A stretch of DNA of 6,192 nucleotides from the NCBI GenBank assembly GCA_031268125.1, contig JAIRXT010000019.1, forward strand, positions 1-6,192, given 5' to 3'. Shown here piece after piece: positions 5,696 through 6,192 of the stretch. The notes beneath the pieces were generated by a model. The model saw only the letters and a program-made list of their open reading frames with translations, ran no database searches and was not told the origin of the DNA. A program made the position numbers and the translations under genes. The stretch comes from Treponema sp. Its GTDB lineage: Bacteria; Spirochaetota; Spirochaetia; Treponematales; Breznakiellaceae. The stretch's first letter is position 1. Every line of letters begins with the position of its first letter.

Positions 5696-5784
5696 TGTCG
5701 GACCTATAGTTCCCCTCCCAAATCACTATATTTCCGATATGCCTCAAGGGCATGCCGGCCGTGTTTCACGGCCGGCTTTTTTTT
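5696..5784 (+). ncRNA. Candidate sRNA under a sigma-28-type promoter, C-rich loop
   Basis: Predicted transcript of about 89 nt running from the sigma-28-like promoter to a strong terminator. It can fold into three stem-loops. Stem 1 has TCGGA (5698-5702) with TCCGA (5733-5737) and TATAGT (5705-5710) with ACTATA (5725-5730), separated by a symmetric CC/TT internal loop and capped by the 14-base loop TCCCCTCCCAAATC. Stem 2 has ATGCC (5739-5743) with GGCAT (5749-5753). Stem 3 is the terminator. The C-rich loop is complementary to purine-rich ribosome-binding sites. That suggests a trans-acting antisense regulator, as known for UCCC-containing sRNAs in other bacteria. No open frame of quality exists here. 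Promoter, structure and terminator agree in position, but expression is unproven. Confidence 0.5.
5754..5784 (+). terminator. Strong intrinsic terminator
   Basis: GCCGGCCGTG (5754-5763) pairs perfectly with CACGGCCGGC (5767-5776) around the loop TTT, followed at once by eight Ts (5777-5784). It ends the candidate sRNA and could also terminate read-through from the PEGA-like gene, whose stop lies 116 bases upstream. Confidence 0.9.
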
Positions 5785-5790
5785 GTTTTT

Positions 5791-6020
5791 CCCGGTTCAT
5801 TCTGGGCGCATCCTGCCGCTTCGCCCCTGCGGGGCTCCGCGGCAGGACCGGGCTATCAGGCCCATTTGGGCCTGCACTGCAAGGAAATGGTTGTACAACG
5901 CCGCTATGCGGCTGGCGTATCCGCTTCAATCTTTTGGCTGCGCCAAAAGTATTTCCGCTTCTATCCCTTGCGCTGCCGGGGTAAAAGTTTTTACGGCAAA
6001 ATTCAAAGGCCGGAGCCTTT
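5791..6020. repeat. Non-coding run of six consecutive stem-loops (structured intergenic element)
   Basis: No credible gene is present here. Six hairpins follow one another. (1) CCTGCCGC/GCGGCAGG (5812-5846), with a nested GCCCC-TGC-GGGGC and, outside it, CCCGGT/ACCGGG. (2) CAGGCCC-ATTT-GGGCCTG (5857-5874). (3) GCCGC-TAT-GCGGC (5900-5912). (4) CTTTTGGC-TGC-GCCAAAAG (5931-5949). (5) TGCC plus GTAAAA with TTTTAC plus GGCA (5974-5998). (6) AAAGGC-CGGA-GCCTTT followed by TT (6005-6022), which resembles a weak terminator. Hairpin 4 is flanked by the imperfect direct repeat TCCGCTTCAATC (5920-5931) and TCCGCTTCTATC (5954-5965). The density of perfect stems with 3-4 base loops suggests a mobile or single-strand-folding repeat element; its identity is unknown. 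Confidence 0.5.
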
Positions 6021-6044
6021 TTAGTCAAAAAAATTTTTTTTTGC

Positions 6045-6072
6045 TTGCTTTTTTTGGAAAATAGTATATAAT
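6045..6072 (+). promoter_or_regulatory. Sigma-70 promoter candidate with upstream A/T tracts
   Basis: A perfect TATAAT (6067-6072) lies 16 bp after TTGCTT (6045-6050). The preceding stretch (6026-6041) is an A7 run followed by a T9 run, as in UP elements. A perfect 10-bp palindrome CCAATATTGG (6076-6085) covers the expected start point near 6079 and could be an operator. Confidence 0.6.
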
Positions 6073-6078
6073 GGGCCA

Positions 6079-6173
6079 ATATTGGACTTGTTCAACAACC
6101 TTTTTATTGAACTCTGGCGGGTTTGGGTTGTTGAACAAGTCTCGCAAAAGGCTTTAGCCTTTTGCAGTTTTTT
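6079..6173 (+). ncRNA. Candidate short RNA with a perfect 16-bp stem and terminator
   Basis: From the promoter above, a transcript of about 95 nt is predicted. GACTTGTTCAACAACC (6085-6100) pairs without mismatch with GGTTGTTGAACAAGTC (6126-6141), enclosing a 25-base loop. Three bases later comes a complete intrinsic terminator. Inside the loop, TTGAAC (6107-6112) could transiently pair with GTTCAA (6090-6095) in the left arm before the long stem forms. It may be a free-standing small RNA, the terminated leader of a gene beyond the right edge, or an end of a mobile repeat; the window cannot separate these. No open frame of note lies within it. Confidence 0.45.
6144..6173 (+). terminator. Intrinsic terminator
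   Basis: GCAAAAGGC (6144-6152) pairs perfectly with GCCTTTTGC (6157-6165) around the loop TTTA. After AG there are six Ts (6168-6173). It is the 3' end of the candidate short RNA. The last 19 bases of the window show nothing identifiable. Confidence 0.85.
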
Positions 6174-6192
6174 AAAGAAATTGTTCGATAAC

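Noticed and set aside
5791..6020. CRISPR array
   Set aside because: The hairpins differ in sequence and spacing; there is no repeated unit with regular spacers.
5739..6079. Several short open frames on both strands in the right-hand intergenic block
   Set aside because: They run through a terminator and a chain of hairpins, are low in complexity, lack good ribosome sites, and compete with one another in every frame.

Overview
The window reads as a piece of a spirochaete chromosome, most like a treponeme of roughly 50% GC. This assignment is an inference. It rests on the style of the 23S and 5S rRNA, a pair of secreted proteins (M23/LysM and PEGA-like) of a kind common in spirochaetes, and a sigma-28-type promoter of the GCCGATAA class known from treponemal motility genes. 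No single marker proves it.

Layout. Bases 1-368 are the end of an rRNA operon: the 3' tail of 23S rRNA, a short spacer without tRNA, a complete 5S rRNA and a T-tract. A gene for an RmuC-family protein follows. It has its own near-consensus sigma-70 promoter at 483-510 and a TTG start at 531. Between rmuC and the next gene, which converges on it, lies a MITE-like imperfect palindrome of about 163 bp (2131-2293). On the minus strand are an FMN nitroreductase-family protein (2298-2852) and a small three-helix membrane protein (2928-3263). The intergenic region upstream of the membrane-protein gene contains a 35-bp palindrome exactly bracketed by 9-bp direct repeats. The plus strand resumes with a 55-residue 2[4Fe-4S] ferredoxin that is easily missed, a secreted LysM/M23 peptidase whose signal-peptide codons contain an intrinsic-terminator structure, and a secreted protein with two PEGA-like repeats.

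The last 555 bases (5638-6192) hold no credible protein gene but are densely organised. First comes a sigma-28-like promoter followed about 7 nt later by a structured transcript ending in a strong terminator (candidate sRNA of about 89 nt). Next is a run of six short stem-loops in 210 bp. Last is an AT-tract plus sigma-70 promoter driving a second candidate short RNA (about 95 nt) with a perfect 16-bp stem and its own terminator.

How the parts relate. RmuC (DNA maintenance), nitroreductase and ferredoxin (redox), and the two envelope proteins look like ordinary housekeeping and envelope functions, not one pathway. The ferredoxin and M23 genes form an overlapping transcription unit, probably with attenuation between them. 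The new biology most worth testing is the two putative small-RNA units at the right end, the embedded terminator, and the two insertion-like palindromes.
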